Source of the DNA: Bin87 sp965203195
Lineage (GTDB): Bacteria > Chloroflexota > Dehalococcoidia > Lucifugimonadales > UBA3495
DNA: 64,000 nt
Reading direction: 5' to 3'
Assembly (NCBI GenBank): GCA_965203195.1
Contig: OZ241860.1
Location: 1,922,001 to 1,986,000 of the forward strand
Every line of letters begins with the position of its first letter. The stretch's first letter is position 1. Both the position numbers and the translations under genes were made by a program. Positions 62,970 to 64,000 of this stretch are shown here, piece after piece. The notes below the pieces were generated by a model, which saw only the letters and a program-made list of their open reading frames with translations, was not told the origin of the DNA and did not search any database.

Positions 62970-64000
62970 TCACCGCGTTACCGCCCCTTCCGCCGCCGAG
63001 GATACCAGCTTGGCGTACTTCGCCAGCACGCCGCCAGTGTACTTCGGCGCTATTGGCTGCCAGGCGGCCCGCCGGTCGGTCAGCTCCTCCTCGCTGATGC
63101 GGGCGTCCAGCCGCCGGTTGGGGATGTCCAGCGTGATGATGTCGCCCTCCCGCAGCAGCCCGATGGGGCCGCCCGCCATGGCCTCCGGCGCCACATGGCC
63201 CACCATGGGCCCGTGCGAGGCGCCCGAAAACCGCCCGTCCGTGACCAGCGCCACCGAATCGCCCAGCCCCTGCCCGATAAGAGCGCCCGTAACCGCCAGC
63301 ATCTCCCGCATCCCCGGCCCGCCTTTCGGCCCTTCGTAGCGGATGACCACAATGTCGCCGCCCTTGATTTCGCCCCGCTGGATGGCCTGGAAGGCCGGTT
63401 CCTCCTGGTCAAACACCCGCGCCGGCCCCTGGTACACCTTTTCCTGATGGCCGGCCACTTTGATGACCGCCCCGTCCGGGGCCAGGTTGCCCCGCAGGAT
63501 GGCCAGCCCGCCCGTGGGACTGCGCGGCTGGTCGGTGCGGTAGATGACCGGCTGGTCGTCCACAATGGTGGCCCCGTTGATATTCTCCGCCAGCGTCTTG
63601 CCGTTGACCGACATCGCATCGCCGTGCAGCAGGCCGGCGTCCAGCAGCCGTTTGCCGATCAGGGCCACGCCGCCATAGCGGCTCAAGTCGGCCATCACAT
63701 AGCGTCCGCCCGGCTTCATATCGGCGATGTACGGTGTGCTGCGGCTGATGCGGTCAAAGTCCTCCAGCGTCAGGTCGACTTCCGCTTCCCGCGCAATGGC
63801 CATCAGGTGCAGCACCGCGTTGGTGGAGCCGCCCATGGCCACTACCACGGTAATGGCGTTTTCAAAGGCTTGCCGGGTGAGAATGTCCCGCGGACGGACG
63901 CCTTCCGCCAGCATCTCCATCACGGCGGCGCCGGCCCGCCGCGCTTCGTCGTTCTTGTTGGGGTCAACCGCCGTCAGCGCGGCGTCGCCTGGCAGCGACA
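62970..64000 (-). CDS. ilvD: Dihydroxy-acid dehydratase (partial, N-terminus outside window)
   Basis: The visible 343 residues are the C-terminal part of IlvD, the Fe-S enzyme making the keto acids of valine, leucine and isoleucine. Landmarks: TRQAFENAITVVVAMGGSTNAVLHLMAIA, MKPGGRYVMADLSRYGG, GNLAPDGAVIKVAGH, VIRYEGPKGGPGMREM, TDGRFSGASHGPMVGHVAPEA (catalytic Ser) and GGPIGLLREGDIITLDI. The frame runs open through the window end at 64000 (DPNKNDEARRAG upstream of the first internal start codons), so those internal starts are not real. Confidence 0.96.
   Translation of the reverse strand, partial: SLPGDAALTAVDPNKNDEARRAGAAVMEMLAEGVRPRDILTRQAFENAITVVVAMGGSTNAVLHLMAIAREAEVDLTLEDFDRISRSTPYIADMKPGGRYVMADLSRYGGVALIGKRLLDAGLLHGDAMSVNGKTLAENINGATIVDDQPVIYRTDQPRSPTGGLAILRGNLAPDGAVIKVAGHQEKVYQGPARVFDQEEPAFQAIQRGEIKGGDIVVIRYEGPKGGPGMREMLAVTGALIGQGLGDSVALVTDGRFSGASHGPMVGHVAPEAMAGGPIGLLREGDIITLDIPNRRLDARISEEELTDRRAAWQPIAPKYTGGVLAKYAKLVSSAAEGAVTR

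Overview
The window is GC-rich (roughly 65%) bacterial chromosome. It opens in the spc/alpha ribosomal-protein operons (rpsE tail, rpmD, rplO, secY, adk, map, infA, rpmJ, rpsM, rpsK, rpsD, rpoA, rplQ, truA, rplM, rpsI). Gene order, arrays of Uma2-type nucleases, an F420/flavin-type LLM oxidoreductase, an EF-G2-like GTPase and Gly/Ala-rich protein tails suggest Chloroflexota, possibly a SAR202/Dehalococcoidia-like lineage. That placement is an inference from gene content, not from a phylogeny.

Layout. 1-9.9 kb: ribosomal operon on +. 10-13.75 kb (-): CcdA-like membrane protein, a HepT toxin with a two-domain MNT-like partner that has lost its catalytic motifs, an RDD protein and a phosphohexomutase. 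13.8-15.9 kb: two tandemly duplicated Uma2 genes. 16.3-18.4 kb: EF-G-like GTPase. 18.4-20.8 kb (-): four tandem Uma2 genes. 20.8-23.4 kb (-): an unrecognised protein and a methylmalonyl-CoA mutase large subunit. 23.7-24.6 kb: GreA fused to an integrase-type SAM-like domain. 24.7-25.2 kb (-): a peroxiredoxin whose peroxidatic cysteine codon is an in-frame TGA, a probable selenoprotein. 25.3-27.9 kb (-): family 5 uracil-DNA glycosylase and HyuB. 28.1-30.6 kb (+): small membrane proteins, an SDR and a Cys-rich protein. 30.6-35.7 kb (-): amino-acid-type binding lipoprotein, DinB-like protein, membrane proteins, a possible HEPN/PaREP1-like pair and an MFS transporter. 35.9-37.5 kb (-): an EcoRV-type restriction-modification system. 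37.5-45.4 kb: asparaginase, phosphoesterase, obgE-nadD-pyrE, DUF433, YgfZ-like, GNAT and ErpA. 45.4-46.4 kb: non-coding, with a 101-bp long hairpin. 46.4-49.6 kb: LLM oxidoreductase, HtpX, 5'-3' exonuclease. 49.7-53.3 kb (-): five tandem Uma2 genes. 53.3-58.1 kb (-): malate synthase, a coiled-coil membrane protein and a PEP-carboxykinase-like protein. 58.7-61.2 kb (+): a translationally coupled deacetylase plus a three-polypeptide nitrile hydratase/thiocyanate hydrolase-type enzyme. 61.3-62.9 kb (-): a coiled-coil putative nuclease and two small proteins. The window ends inside ilvD.

Most notable: (i) the Sec-peroxiredoxin with its own promoter and a candidate hairpin after the UGA; (ii) the HepT/pseudo-MNT pair, in which the AMPylation-target Tyr and the MNT catalytic residues are both missing; (iii) an EcoRV homologue that keeps the catalytic triad and the recognition loop; (iv) eleven Uma2 genes in three clusters; (v) the split-beta nitrile-hydratase-type operon; (vi) the GreA fusion; and (vii) a long structured inverted repeat in an otherwise empty kilobase. 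Promoters here repeatedly use an extended -10 of the form TGTGCTACAAT, in two cases nearly abutting the start codon (leaderless-like). All reading was by eye; no database search was run.
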